Shown one piece after another: positions 26,693 to 35,768 of a DNA stretch of 64,000 nt. This DNA is from Scleromatobacter sp964418745 (GTDB taxonomy: Bacteria; Pseudomonadota; Gammaproteobacteria; Burkholderiales; Burkholderiaceae_C): NCBI GenBank assembly GCA_964418745.1, contig CAYQMX010000013.1, forward strand, positions 1 through 64,000, given 5' to 3'. The translations under genes were made by a program, and so were the position numbers. The first letter of the stretch is position 1; each line of letters begins with the position of its first letter. The notes under the pieces were generated by a model. The model had not been told where the DNA came from, ran no database searches, and saw only the letters and a program-made list of their open reading frames with translations.

Positions 26693-26818
26693 CGCCGACG
26701 CCGCCCCTACGCTCCGGCCAGCGCCTTCGGGCGCCTGCGGGGCGCGGCGGGCGGCAGGCGCGGCCCGTTGCGCAGGCAATCGGTCGCCGCCTCGATGATC
26801 AGCTCGATGGCCCGCCAG

Positions 26819-27076
26819 CTGGCCGAGGCCGGCGCGACGATGCAACGCGTCGTGGAGCAGGTGCAGCACGTCAACGACCTCGTCAGCGAGATCAGCGCGG
26901 CCAGCAACGAGCAGCGGCGCGGCATCGAGCAGGTCGGCCAGGCCGTCGCGCAGCTGGACCAGGTGAGGCAGCAGAACGCCGCGCTGGTGGATGAATCGGC
27001 GGCCGCCGCGGACAGCATGCGCGTGCAGGCCGGGCACCTGGCGCAGTCGGTGGCCACCTTCAAGATCGCCGCGTGA
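26819..27076 (+). pseudogene. Remnant of a methyl-accepting chemotaxis protein
   Basis: Only the last 85 or so residues of a chemoreceptor signalling domain remain: EAGATMQRVVEQVQHVNDL, SEISAASNEQRRGIEQV and LDQVRQQNAALVDESAAAA are classic MCP sequence. No sensor, membrane or HAMP region precedes it. Upstream, within 130 bases, lies the end of the Ysc84 gene, so the 5' part has been deleted. A frame-matched ATG at 26768 exists but encodes unrelated sequence. Non-functional as a receptor. Confidence 0.8.
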
Positions 27077-27080
27077 GCCC

Positions 27081-27350
27081 GTGATCGAGTTCGAACGCTT
27101 CCTGGCCCGCATCGTCGACGGGCTCGAACGCGGCGCGCTGACCCAGCAGGAGGCAGCGCGCCTGTGGGCGCTGGGCGAGATCGTGCAGTTGCAGCGCATC
27201 GCCGTCGCGCTGTCGCACGTCGCGCGCAACGGCGCACGGCCGTCGCGCCGGCTGTCGCCCAGGCGGCGACGCAGGCCCGGCGGCGGGGCTATGCTGTGGC
27301 CTCCGGCAGCCGCCGGCACGAAGGAGACACCATGCACATCCCGTCCGTGA
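27081..27350 (+). CDS. Doubtful small ORF after the chemoreceptor remnant
   Basis: A GTG four bases after the chemoreceptor stop opens an 89-codon frame. The first 50 residues (IEFERFLARIVDGLERGALTQQEAARLW and so on) look protein-like and helical. The rest is arginine- and proline-rich, as expected of random GC-rich reading, and the frame overlaps the aldolase start by 19 bases. It may be the residue of a gene that once followed the receptor. No family recognised. Confidence 0.3.
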   Translation: MIEFERFLARIVDGLERGALTQQEAARLWALGEIVQLQRIAVALSHVARNGARPSRRLSPRRRRRPGGGAMLWPPAAAGTKETPCTSRP

Positions 27351-28087
27351 AGGAAGTGGTCAGCGCCGAGGAATGGCAACTGCGCTGCGACCTCGCCGCC
27401 TGCTACCGGCTCGTCGCCGCCTACGGCTGGAGCGACCTGGTCTTCACCCACATCAGCGCGCGCGTGCCGGGCGGCGACCACAGCTTCCTGATCAACCCGT
27501 ACGGCCTCATGTTCGACGAGATCACCGCGTCGTCGCTGGTGCTGGTCGACCAGGAGGGCAACAAGCGCGGCGACTCGCCGTTCCCGGTCAACCGCGCCGG
27601 CTTCGTGATCCACAGCGCCATCCATGCCGCGCGCGACGACGCGCAGTGCGTGCTGCACACCCACACGCGCGCCGGCGTGGCCGTCAGCGCGCAGGCCGGC
27701 GGCGTGCTGCCAATCTCGCAGCAGTCCACCTTCGTGCTGGCGTCGCTGGCCTATCACGACTACGAGGGCGTGGCGTTGCGCGACGCGGAGAAGCCGCGCC
27801 TGCAGGCCGACCTCGGCAGCGCCAGCTACCTGATGCTGCGCAACCACGGCCTGCTGACCGTGGGCCGGTCGATCCCGGACGCGTTCCTGGCGATGTACAT
27901 GTTCGAGAGCACCTGCGCGATCCAGCTCGCCGCCCAGGCCGGCGGCCCGCTGACGCACGTGGACCCGACCATCGTCGACGGCGTCGCCGAATCGTTGCGC
28001 GTGCAGACGGCCAGCCAGGGCGGCGCCTTCGTCTGGCCGGCGCTGCTGCGCAAGCTCGATCGCATGGACGCCAGCTACCGCACCTGA
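27332..28087 (+). CDS. Class II aldolase/adducin family protein
   Basis: Zinc-dependent aldolase-fold enzyme of the fuculose-phosphate aldolase family; substrate unknown. The 251-residue protein carries the conserved metal-binding segment HTHTRAG (two histidines). A further histidine lies in LMLRNHGLLTVG, also typical of the family. The chosen ATG has an AAGGAG ribosome site at a good distance. Members of this particular subgroup are often found alone in Burkholderiales and annotated only at family level. It is followed by a 160-base gap. Confidence 0.88.
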   Translation: MHIPSVKEVVSAEEWQLRCDLAACYRLVAAYGWSDLVFTHISARVPGGDHSFLINPYGLMFDEITASSLVLVDQEGNKRGDSPFPVNRAGFVIHSAIHAARDDAQCVLHTHTRAGVAVSAQAGGVLPISQQSTFVLASLAYHDYEGVALRDAEKPRLQADLGSASYLMLRNHGLLTVGRSIPDAFLAMYMFESTCAIQLAAQAGGPLTHVDPTIVDGVAESLRVQTASQGGAFVWPALLRKLDRMDASYRT

Positions 28088-28249
28088 GAAGGTCGCCCCG
28101 GCGTGGGCGCCACGCCACATCTCACCTGTGTCATTCGTCGCACGAATCGCGGTCACCCACCCGAACAAACCCGCGATTCCTCCTTTCCGGCCGGCCGTCG
28201 ACAAGATCCACGGCTATCCTGCCGGGCATCCCGAGGAGGAGGAGACACA

Positions 28250-29284
28250 GTGAAATGCCACGCCTGCGGACAGGACAACGCCGACAGCGCCTTGTTCTGC
28301 ACCGCCTGCCGCCGTCCCATGGTGGCCCCGACCCGACTGCCCGCCCGCCTGGAAGCGCTCGCCGTGCCGGCCACGGGCGCCGCATCCGCCCTGGCCGCAC
28401 CGCCCGCCGCCGCGCCCGCGCGCAGCCGTTCCGCGAACGCGCCCGAGGCCGCCGAGCGCGCCGAAGACGACCCGAACGTCCTCACCGACGAGCAGGCCTG
28501 GGCCGCCATGGTCGGCGACAACAACACCGCGTACTACATGACGCGCTTCGCGCGCCAGTCCGGCGGCGGCAGTGGCGGCTGGCACTGGCCCGGCATGCTG
28601 GTCACCTGGTACTGGATGCTGTATCGCAAGATGTGGCTGCCCGCGCTGGTCTATTTCTTCGTGCCCGGCATCGTCATCGGCATCCTCAACGCGATGATGC
28701 CGCGGGCCGCGCTGCCGTTGACCCTGGCCTGGTGGGTCGCGCTGTTCGTCGTGCCGGGACTGATGGCCAACGGCTGGTACTACGCGCACTGCCGCGACAA
28801 GATCCGCGACGTCCGGGCGCGCGGCGGCTCGCGGGTGCAGATGCTCGCGCGCCTGGAAAGCGCCGGCGGCACCAGCGGCGTCGTCGCGATCGTCGTGGCG
28901 ATCTTCGTGCTCGTGGCGGGCATCGGCATCCTCGCCGCAGTGGCGCTGCCGGCCTACCAGACCTACACGCTCAAGGCCAAGGTCGCCGACGCCATGGCGC
29001 TCGGCGCCGACGTGGCCGCCGCGGTGGGCCGGCAATACGAGCAGAACGGCACCCTGCCCACCGACGTGGACCGCCTCGTGGCGCAGGCGCCGCACCAATC
29101 GCGCTTCGTCAGCGGCGTCGACGTGGACAGCACGACGGGAACGGTCACGGTGCGGGTCGACGTCAACCAGCGCTACCTGGGCTCGTTCAAGCTGGTTCCC
29201 AGCGCGGACAACGCGCATCACCTGGGCTGGACCTGCACGACCGAGGACCTCGCGCGCTACGTGCCGGCGAGCTGCCGACGCTAG
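28250..29284 (+). CDS. Zinc-ribbon / DUF2628-like membrane / pilin-like chimera
   Basis: A 344-residue protein of three parts. Residues 1-25 form a zinc ribbon (C-x2-C and C-x2-C in KCHACGQ and FCTACRR). A linker rich in Ala and Pro follows. The middle holds two or three membrane spans (TWYWMLYRKMWLPALVYFFV and the next hydrophobic block) similar to DUF2628 proteins. The end resembles a type IV pilin N-terminal helix (GIGILAAVALPAYQTYTLKAK) and a small globular domain with one late Cys pair. It lacks a prepilin cleavage site at the start, so it is not a normal pilin. The start is a GTG after a GAGGAGGAGG site. Function unknown. Confidence 0.7.
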   Translation: MKCHACGQDNADSALFCTACRRPMVAPTRLPARLEALAVPATGAASALAAPPAAAPARSRSANAPEAAERAEDDPNVLTDEQAWAAMVGDNNTAYYMTRFARQSGGGSGGWHWPGMLVTWYWMLYRKMWLPALVYFFVPGIVIGILNAMMPRAALPLTLAWWVALFVVPGLMANGWYYAHCRDKIRDVRARGGSRVQMLARLESAGGTSGVVAIVVAIFVLVAGIGILAAVALPAYQTYTLKAKVADAMALGADVAAAVGRQYEQNGTLPTDVDRLVAQAPHQSRFVSGVDVDSTTGTVTVRVDVNQRYLGSFKLVPSADNAHHLGWTCTTEDLARYVPASCRR

Positions 29285-29296
29285 GCGCGCCGCGGC

Positions 29297-29851
29297 TCAG
29301 ATCGTGGGCACGGGCACTGCGCGCAGGAACCGGCCGGCGACCTTCTGCACCGCCGTCGCCGCGCTCTCGCCGGCGTAGATGTCGGGCACGCACACCGCCA
29401 TGCCGGATGCCGTCAGCGTGCCCGGATGGCGGATGCGGAAGAACGGCGCCGGCGCCTCGAAGCCGCGCGGGAAGGCGCGGATCAGGGCGATGTCGGTGCC
29501 CGGCCCGGTATCGGCGAGGCTGCCGGCGGGCAGTTCGCAGCTGGTGAGCACGTGCATGGCGTAGAACACGCCGTAGCCGGCCACGTCGACCGGCAGGAAC
29601 TCGAGTCCGGGAAAGTGCGAAAGCTCGTCGCGCACCCCTTGGGACACCAGGTGGGCCGTGGGGTGGAACAGCACGGCGGTGGCGCTCTTGTCGGAGCGGT
29701 ACAGCTCCAGCGCGGGCGCCTCCCATCGCTCGGCCAGCGGCGCCGTGGTGCGCAGCAAGGGCTCGTTCCAGGCCGAGTGTTCGTTGTCCACCCATTCGGC
29801 GGCGGCGTCGATGCCGTCGATGAAGACGGGCTTGATCTCGAAGACAGGCAT
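29297..29851 (-). CDS. Imm11-like (DUF1629) orphan protein
   Basis: A 184-residue cytoplasmic protein starting MPVFEIKPVFIDG. The blocks LVSQGVRDELSHFPGLEFLPV and YGVFYAMHVLTSCEL resemble the Imm11/DUF1629 immunity-protein family seen next to polymorphic toxins, but no toxin gene is adjacent. A longer frame reaches 29926, but the ATG at 29851 fits the family better. It converges with the zinc-ribbon gene, 12 bases apart. The family assignment is by pattern only and should be treated as tentative. Confidence 0.5.
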   Translation of the reverse strand: MPVFEIKPVFIDGIDAAAEWVDNEHSAWNEPLLRTTAPLAERWEAPALELYRSDKSATAVLFHPTAHLVSQGVRDELSHFPGLEFLPVDVAGYGVFYAMHVLTSCELPAGSLADTGPGTDIALIRAFPRGFEAPAPFFRIRHPGTLTASGMAVCVPDIYAGESAATAVQKVAGRFLRAVPVPTI

Positions 29852-30063
29852 TTCCCAGTGTAGGGGCTGCGACGCGACGGCCGGGCCGGCTCGGAACGAA
29901 CGTCGCGCCGCTGCGTCAGATCGCACGGTTCCCGTACTCTCGCGACACCCATGGGATCACCCGCCCCCCGGCCGGCCCGGGCCGCCGTAGACTGGTCCCC
30001 GGGGATGGTTCGCGCCCACAGTCCGGCACCGACCGGGCATGGCGTTTCCAGTCAGCTGCAAGC

Positions 30064-33000
30064 ATGAATCGATCATCCGCGCGCCTGCGGCGTGCGTTTG
30101 CACTCGTCGTTGCCGTCGGGGTCGTCGTCCTGGGCGGTGTGGCCTGGACGACCCACGAGCAGTCCGTCCGCCTCGACGAGACCGCCGGTTGGGCCGCCCG
30201 CACCCGTGCCAGCGTGGCCACGGTGCAGGCGGTGTCGCTGGCCGCGCTCGACGCCGAGTCGGCGCAGCGCGGCATCCTGCTGGGCGCCGAGGGCGGCCTG
30301 CAACGCTACCGCGAGGCCGCGGCCCGCGCCCGCCAGGGCCTGGGAACCCTCGCGACCCAGCTCGGCGGCGACCCCGAGGAGGAGGCCCTGCTGGCCGGCC
30401 TGCGCATGGCCGTCGAGTCGCACCTGGCGCGCCTGGACCAGGCCGTCGCGCTGATGCCCGCGCAGCCCGGGCAGGCGCGCGCTCTCGCGCTGGACGATGC
30501 CGGCCGGCAGATCCACCACGACATGCGGAGCTTCGCTGCGGCGATCGTCGCCACCGAGGCGCGCCGCTACGACGAGCGCGTCGTCATCGCGCGCGACATC
30601 CGCCACGCCGCCGAGGGCTACGCGGGCGTCTCGCTGGGCCTGCTGGTGGCCGCGATGGCCGCCGCGGCGGTCTTCATCCTGCGCGAGCTGCGGCTGCGCG
30701 CCGCGATGACCGCCGTGCTGGAGGACCACCGCGGGCGCCTCGAGCTGTCCGAGCGACGCCTGCGCTCGATCACCGACAACATTCCGGCGACGATCCTGCG
30801 GCTGGACACCGACGGCGTGTGCACCTACGCCAACGAGCACATGCGGCGCGTCTTCGCCCTCGATGCCGCGCAGATCGTGGGCATGTCGCACCGCGCGTTC
30901 CGCGGCGAGGACGAATGGGCCACGATCAGCCCGCACGTCGAGGCCGTGCTGCGCGGAAAGCGGCAGCGCTTCGAGGTGCCCGCGCTCGTCCGGGGCGTGC
31001 GCCACTGGGTCCAGCAGACGCTCATCCCGGACGTCGATCCCGCGGGTCGCGTCGTGGGCTACCTGTCGGTCGCCTTCGACATCACCGAGCGCAAGCTGCA
31101 GGAAGAGGAGCTGCGCAAGAGCGAGCTGTTCCTCGACCGCACCGGCCAGATGGCGGGCATCGGCGGCTGGGAAGTCGACCTGGTCACCGGCGGCGTGGTG
31201 TGGTCGCGCGAGACGCGGCGCATCCACGGCGTGGACGCCGACTACGCGCCCGACCTGGCCACCGCGTTCAATTTCTATCCGCCGGAGGCGCGCCCGACGA
31301 TCGAGGCCGCGGTGCGCGACGCGATGGTCGACGGTACGCCATGGGACCTGGAGCTGCCGTTCATCCGCCGCGACGGCCGCCGCCTGTGGGTGCGCGCGGT
31401 GGGCTCGGCCGAATTCGCCGCCGGCGTGCCGGTGCGGCTGGTCGGCGCGTTCCAGGACATCAGCGACCGGATCGCGCAGCGCATGGAGATCAAGGAGATC
31501 AACGACCGCGTCGCGCTGGCCACCGAGAGCGGAGGCATCGGCATCTGGGAGCTCAACATCGGCACCGGCGAGCTGATCTGGGACACGCGCATGTACCAGC
31601 TGTTCGACGACACCAGCGGCGGCCGCGTGGCGCCGGCCGTGCTGTGGGAAGCCCGCGTGCACCCCGACGACCTGCCCGGCCTGCGCGAAGGCATGCGCAG
31701 CGCGGCGCTGGGTGACCGCCTGCTCGACCGCGACTACCGCATCGTGCTGGAGGACGGCACGACGCGCCACCTGCGCGGCACCGCGCGCGCGATGCGCGAC
31801 GCGCAGGGCCAGCCGACCCGCCTGATCGGCGCCAACTGGGACATCACCGAGCTGCGCGAGCTGGCGGCCAACCTGGCCGAGGATCGCTCGCTGCTGAGCG
31901 TCACGCTGGAGTCGATCGGCGACGCCGTCATCACCACCAACGCCCGCGGCCAGATCACCTGGCTCAATCCGGTGGCCGAGCGCCTGACCGGCTGGAGCTC
32001 GGCGCAGGCCATCGGCCGCATGCTGCTGCAGGTGTTCCACATCGTCGACGAGCACACGCGCGCGCCGGCGGCCGACCCCGTGCGCAATTGCCTCGAGCAG
32101 GGACGCGTGGTGGGGCTGTCCGACACGACGCTGCTGTCGCGCAGCGGCGAGGAGTTCGGCATCCAGCACTCGATCGCCCCGATCCGGCGCGACGACGGCA
32201 CGGTGCTGGGCACGGTGCTGGTGTTCCACGACGTCAGCGAGCAGCGCCGCCTGACCGGCGAGATGAGCTGGCGCGCCACGCACGACGCGCTCACCGGCCT
32301 GGTCAACCGCACCGAGTTCGAGGTGCGGCTCGCCCGCCTGCTGCAGACCTCGCACGAAACGGGCAGCGAGCACGCCCTGCTCTACATCGACCTGGACCAG
32401 TTCAAGCTCGTCAACGACGCCAGCGGCCACGCGGTGGGCGACCAGCTGCTGCAGCAGGTCTCGCGCATGCTCACCGACGGCGTGCGCACCCGCGACACCA
32501 TCGCCCGCCTGGGTGGCGACGAATTCGCGATCCTGATGGAGCGCTGCACCGTCGAACAGGGGCAGCGCGTCGCGCAGAAGCTGTGCGACCGCATGGACGA
32601 CTTCCGCTTCGTGCACGAGGAGCGGCGCTTTCGCATCGGCCTGAGCATCGGCCTGGTGCCGGTGGACCGCCGCTGGCAGACGACCGCGGCGATCCTGCAG
32701 GCCGCCGACACCTCGTGCTACGCCGCCAAGGACGCCGGCCGCAACCGCGTGCACACCTGGTTCGACACTGACGTGGCGATGCGCGAGCGCCAGTACGAGA
32801 TGCAGTGGACGACGCGCATCGAGCACGCGCTCGACGAGAACGGCTTCGTGCTGTACGCGCAGCGACTGACCGCGCTCAAGGGCGCGGTGCACGGCGTGCA
32901 CGCCGAGGTGCTGCTGCGCCTGCGCCAGGACGATGGCACGCTGGTGGCGCCGGGCGCGTTCCTGCCGGCGGCCGAGCGCTTCCACCTGGCTTCGCGCATC

Positions 33001-33576
33001 GATCGCTGGGTGCTGCGCAGCGTCGTCGACTGGATGGGCGGACTGGCCGATCCGTCGCGCATCGAGCTGCTCAGCGTGAACCTGTCCGGCCAGTCGGTGG
33101 GCGACCGCACGTTCCATCGCTGGGCGCTCGAGCTGCTCGCGCGCGCCGGGCCGCACCTGTGCCGCGCGCTGTGCCTGGAGATCACCGAGACCGCGGCCGT
33201 CACCAACATCGCCGATGCCGCGGGCTTCATCGACCAGGTGCGCGCCTGCGGCGTCAAGGTGGCGCTGGACGACTTCGGCGCCGGCGCGGCGTCGTTCGGC
33301 TACCTGAAGACGCTGCGCGTGGACACGCTCAAGATCGACGGCCAGTTCGTGCGCGACCTGGTCGACGACCCGCTCGACGAGGTCGCCGTGCGCTGCTTCG
33401 CAGACGTCGCCAAGGTGATGGGCCTGACCACCGTGGCCGAGTTCGTCGACAAGCCGGCCGTACTGGAACGCCTGCTGGCGATGGACATCGACTTCGCCCA
33501 GGGCTACCTGCTGCACGCGCCGGCGCCGATCGCCGAACTGGTGGCTGCAGCGGAGGAACTGTCGGCGGCGCGCTGA
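30064..33576 (+). CDS. CHASE3-PAS-GGDEF-EAL cyclic-di-GMP signalling protein
   Basis: Inner-membrane protein of 1170 residues that probably makes and/or breaks c-di-GMP. An N-terminal span is followed by a CHASE3-type periplasmic helical domain to about residue 185 and a second span near 190-210. About four PAS/PAC domains follow (for example FDITERKLQEEEL near the end of the first). GGDEF is intact (RLGGDEFAIL, about residue 816). The EAL domain begins near 915; its signature reads EVL instead of EAL (HAEVLLRL), but other metal-binding residues (SVNLSGQS, CLEITETA, DDFGAGAASF) are kept. Both activities are possible. The DUF1631 gene follows 37 bases later. Confidence 0.92.
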   Translation: MNRSSARLRRAFALVVAVGVVVLGGVAWTTHEQSVRLDETAGWAARTRASVATVQAVSLAALDAESAQRGILLGAEGGLQRYREAAARARQGLGTLATQLGGDPEEEALLAGLRMAVESHLARLDQAVALMPAQPGQARALALDDAGRQIHHDMRSFAAAIVATEARRYDERVVIARDIRHAAEGYAGVSLGLLVAAMAAAAVFILRELRLRAAMTAVLEDHRGRLELSERRLRSITDNIPATILRLDTDGVCTYANEHMRRVFALDAAQIVGMSHRAFRGEDEWATISPHVEAVLRGKRQRFEVPALVRGVRHWVQQTLIPDVDPAGRVVGYLSVAFDITERKLQEEELRKSELFLDRTGQMAGIGGWEVDLVTGGVVWSRETRRIHGVDADYAPDLATAFNFYPPEARPTIEAAVRDAMVDGTPWDLELPFIRRDGRRLWVRAVGSAEFAAGVPVRLVGAFQDISDRIAQRMEIKEINDRVALATESGGIGIWELNIGTGELIWDTRMYQLFDDTSGGRVAPAVLWEARVHPDDLPGLREGMRSAALGDRLLDRDYRIVLEDGTTRHLRGTARAMRDAQGQPTRLIGANWDITELRELAANLAEDRSLLSVTLESIGDAVITTNARGQITWLNPVAERLTGWSSAQAIGRMLLQVFHIVDEHTRAPAADPVRNCLEQGRVVGLSDTTLLSRSGEEFGIQHSIAPIRRDDGTVLGTVLVFHDVSEQRRLTGEMSWRATHDALTGLVNRTEFEVRLARLLQTSHETGSEHALLYIDLDQFKLVNDASGHAVGDQLLQQVSRMLTDGVRTRDTIARLGGDEFAILMERCTVEQGQRVAQKLCDRMDDFRFVHEERRFRIGLSIGLVPVDRRWQTTAAILQAADTSCYAAKDAGRNRVHTWFDTDVAMRERQYEMQWTTRIEHALDENGFVLYAQRLTALKGAVHGVHAEVLLRLRQDDGTLVAPGAFLPAAERFHLASRIDRWVLRSVVDWMGGLADPSRIELLSVNLSGQSVGDRTFHRWALELLARAGPHLCRALCLEITETAAVTNIADAAGFIDQVRACGVKVALDDFGAGAASFGYLKTLRVDTLKIDGQFVRDLVDDPLDEVAVRCFADVAKVMGLTTVAEFVDKPAVLERLLAMDIDFAQGYLLHAPAPIAELVAAAEELSAAR

Positions 33577-33613
33577 TCCGGCGGCGCAGGCCGGCGCTGC
33601 ATTAGGATGGGCG

Positions 33614-35596
33614 ATGGTCTCCGACGCCTATCGCCAGTTCCTGTCCCATGGATCGCTCGCCCTCCAGCAGGCCGTCGCCGAGGTCGCGGGGCGGGTGCCC
33701 GACGAACTGGCGCGCGCCCCGACCCTGGACCTGATGCTGCGCGCCGCCCGCGCGGATGCCGGCGAGGCGCTGCGGCGCTACCCCCAGGCCTGGACGCTCG
33801 GTTTCGAGGAGTCCCTTGCGCGGCTCGTCGAGGACGTCCTCGCGCCCGAGCCCTCGCGCACGCTGGATCTCGACGCGCTGGCCATCATGGACGACGAGCG
33901 CGCCCAGGAGGAGATCGAGGTGGTGCAGGCCGCCCGTGTGCTCGGCGAGCACGCCGGCAGCGCCTGGCACCGCCTGCAGCGCGTCGAATCGGCGCTGCGC
34001 AGCCGCCACCCGTCGCGCGCCCGCTCGCCGCTGGATCCGTCATCGATCGGCCGCGCGCTGTGGCGTGCCACGGAACGCCTGCCGCTGTCGCTGGCCGCGC
34101 GCAGCGAGGCGGTGCGCAGCGCCGCGCAACTGCTCGGCCCGCGACTGGGGCCGCTGTACCGCCACCTGGTCGACACGATGGAGCGGCCCGGGGACGCCGC
34201 CGCGCCCGCCGAGCCGCCCGCGTCGCCCCGCCCGCCGCCGCACGGGCCGGCCACCGGCGCCCGCCGTCCCATGGAACCGGCCCCGCGCTTCGACCTCACG
34301 CGCCCCGGCGCGCTGATGGACCTGATGGACATCCCCGCGAGCGACCGCCACGGTGCCGCCCCGCCCTCCGAATTCCTGCTCACGCAGCCGCTGGCACTGG
34401 AGGGCGACGGCGCCCGCGTGCCGCGGCTGGTCCACCACCATCGCGACGAGCTCGCGAAGCTGGGCACGCCGCAGGCCACCAGCGCGGCGATGACGCTGAT
34501 CGGCCGCATCTTCGACGAGATCCTGGCCGACCCGTCGCTGTCCGCCGAGGCGGTGAAATGGATCGGCAGCCTGCAGCCGGCGGTGGTGCACCTGGCCGCG
34601 GAAGACGCCGAACTGCTGCAGAACCATCGCCATCCGGCCTGGTCGCTCATCAACCAGCTGGCCACGCTGTTCGACACCGATGCCGCGCAACGTCCCCCCA
34701 ACCTCGACGCCTGGCTGGAGCGCGTGGTGCTGACGCTGCGCAGCTCGCCGCGCCACGCGCGCTTCGAGGCGATCAACGCCAAGCTGGCGGCCTGGCGCGG
34801 CGCGCAGGCGCGCAGCCGCCTGACCGACATGGCGCCCACCGTCGAACTGCTGCAGCGCCACTCGCAGATGGAGGCGCTCGTCGAGTCCGCGCGCAAGCGC
34901 CTGGAGCGGCGCCTGAACGCGTCGCGCGCCGACGAGGCCGTGCGGCGCTTCATCGCGTCGGTGTGGGCGCTGGTGTGCGCGCAGGAGATGGCCGCCGGGG
35001 CGTCGCCCGCCGGCGGACCGGATGCCTGGGACACCGCGACGGACCTGATGTGGACCACCTCGCCGGCTCGCAGCCGCCTCGATGCGCCGACCCTGGTGCA
35101 GACGATCCCGGGCCTGGTCGAGCGGCTCAAGGACGGCATGGCGCGACTGGGCCTGGACGCGCCGCTGCGCGACGCCTGGCTCGAACGGCTGTCGGCGCTG
35201 CACCTGCGCGCGCTGCGCCGGGCGGCCGAGGAGGCGCAGACCGACATGCCGCTGACGATCGACCTCGCCCTCGAGGACGAGTTGCCGCCTGTCGACGAGC
35301 GGGCCGCCGAGGGCGTCGTGCCGCTGCTGCCGTCGGCGCCCGCCGCCGACCCCATCGCGGCGCTGCAGGTCGGCGATCGCCTCGCGCTGCGCGTGCAGGG
35401 CGAGTGGGCCGAGGTGGCGCTGGTCTGGCGCAGCGACAACGGCCACTTCCTGCTGTTCGCGGTGACCAACGGCAGCACGCTGAGCATCACCCGGCGCTCG
35501 TTCCAGCGCCTGCTCGACGAGGGCCTGGCGCGCCTGCCCGATGCCGGCAGCGCGCTGGAGCGCGCCGCGCAGCGCATCGCCGCCGGACTGCAGTGA
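33614..35596 (+). CDS. DUF1631 family protein
   Basis: A 660-residue, mostly helical cytoplasmic protein matching the DUF1631 family, which is found mainly in beta- and gammaproteobacteria and is sometimes mislabelled thymidine phosphorylase. The N-terminal half contains segments such as LDLDALAIMDDERAQEEIEV. The C-terminal part, near GDRLALRVQGEWAEVALVWR, resembles a PilZ-like beta-barrel. That would suit its position directly behind a c-di-GMP enzyme. Whether it binds c-di-GMP is inference. Start at ATG 33614, stop 35596. Confidence 0.8.
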   Translation: MVSDAYRQFLSHGSLALQQAVAEVAGRVPDELARAPTLDLMLRAARADAGEALRRYPQAWTLGFEESLARLVEDVLAPEPSRTLDLDALAIMDDERAQEEIEVVQAARVLGEHAGSAWHRLQRVESALRSRHPSRARSPLDPSSIGRALWRATERLPLSLAARSEAVRSAAQLLGPRLGPLYRHLVDTMERPGDAAAPAEPPASPRPPPHGPATGARRPMEPAPRFDLTRPGALMDLMDIPASDRHGAAPPSEFLLTQPLALEGDGARVPRLVHHHRDELAKLGTPQATSAAMTLIGRIFDEILADPSLSAEAVKWIGSLQPAVVHLAAEDAELLQNHRHPAWSLINQLATLFDTDAAQRPPNLDAWLERVVLTLRSSPRHARFEAINAKLAAWRGAQARSRLTDMAPTVELLQRHSQMEALVESARKRLERRLNASRADEAVRRFIASVWALVCAQEMAAGASPAGGPDAWDTATDLMWTTSPARSRLDAPTLVQTIPGLVERLKDGMARLGLDAPLRDAWLERLSALHLRALRRAAEEAQTDMPLTIDLALEDELPPVDERAAEGVVPLLPSAPAADPIAALQVGDRLALRVQGEWAEVALVWRSDNGHFLLFAVTNGSTLSITRRSFQRLLDEGLARLPDAGSALERAAQRIAAGLQ

Positions 35597-35768
35597 ACCC
35601 GCCGCCACGGTGCGCACTTTCGCACCCGGCCAACCGGCCTGCATCCTCGGCGAAGGACGGCTGTGGCCGCCAAGGGACAACACCTGAGCGAGGCCTCGCG
35701 TTCCTGGGTAGGATAGGCTCGAGAATCGAACGCTGCCGCGGCGTCCGGAGATACCAGAAAGGAAACTG

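Noticed and set aside
30073..33516. Minus-strand open frame of 1147 codons antisense to the GGDEF/EAL gene
   Set aside because: Low-complexity antisense reading; the plus-strand gene has complete domains throughout.
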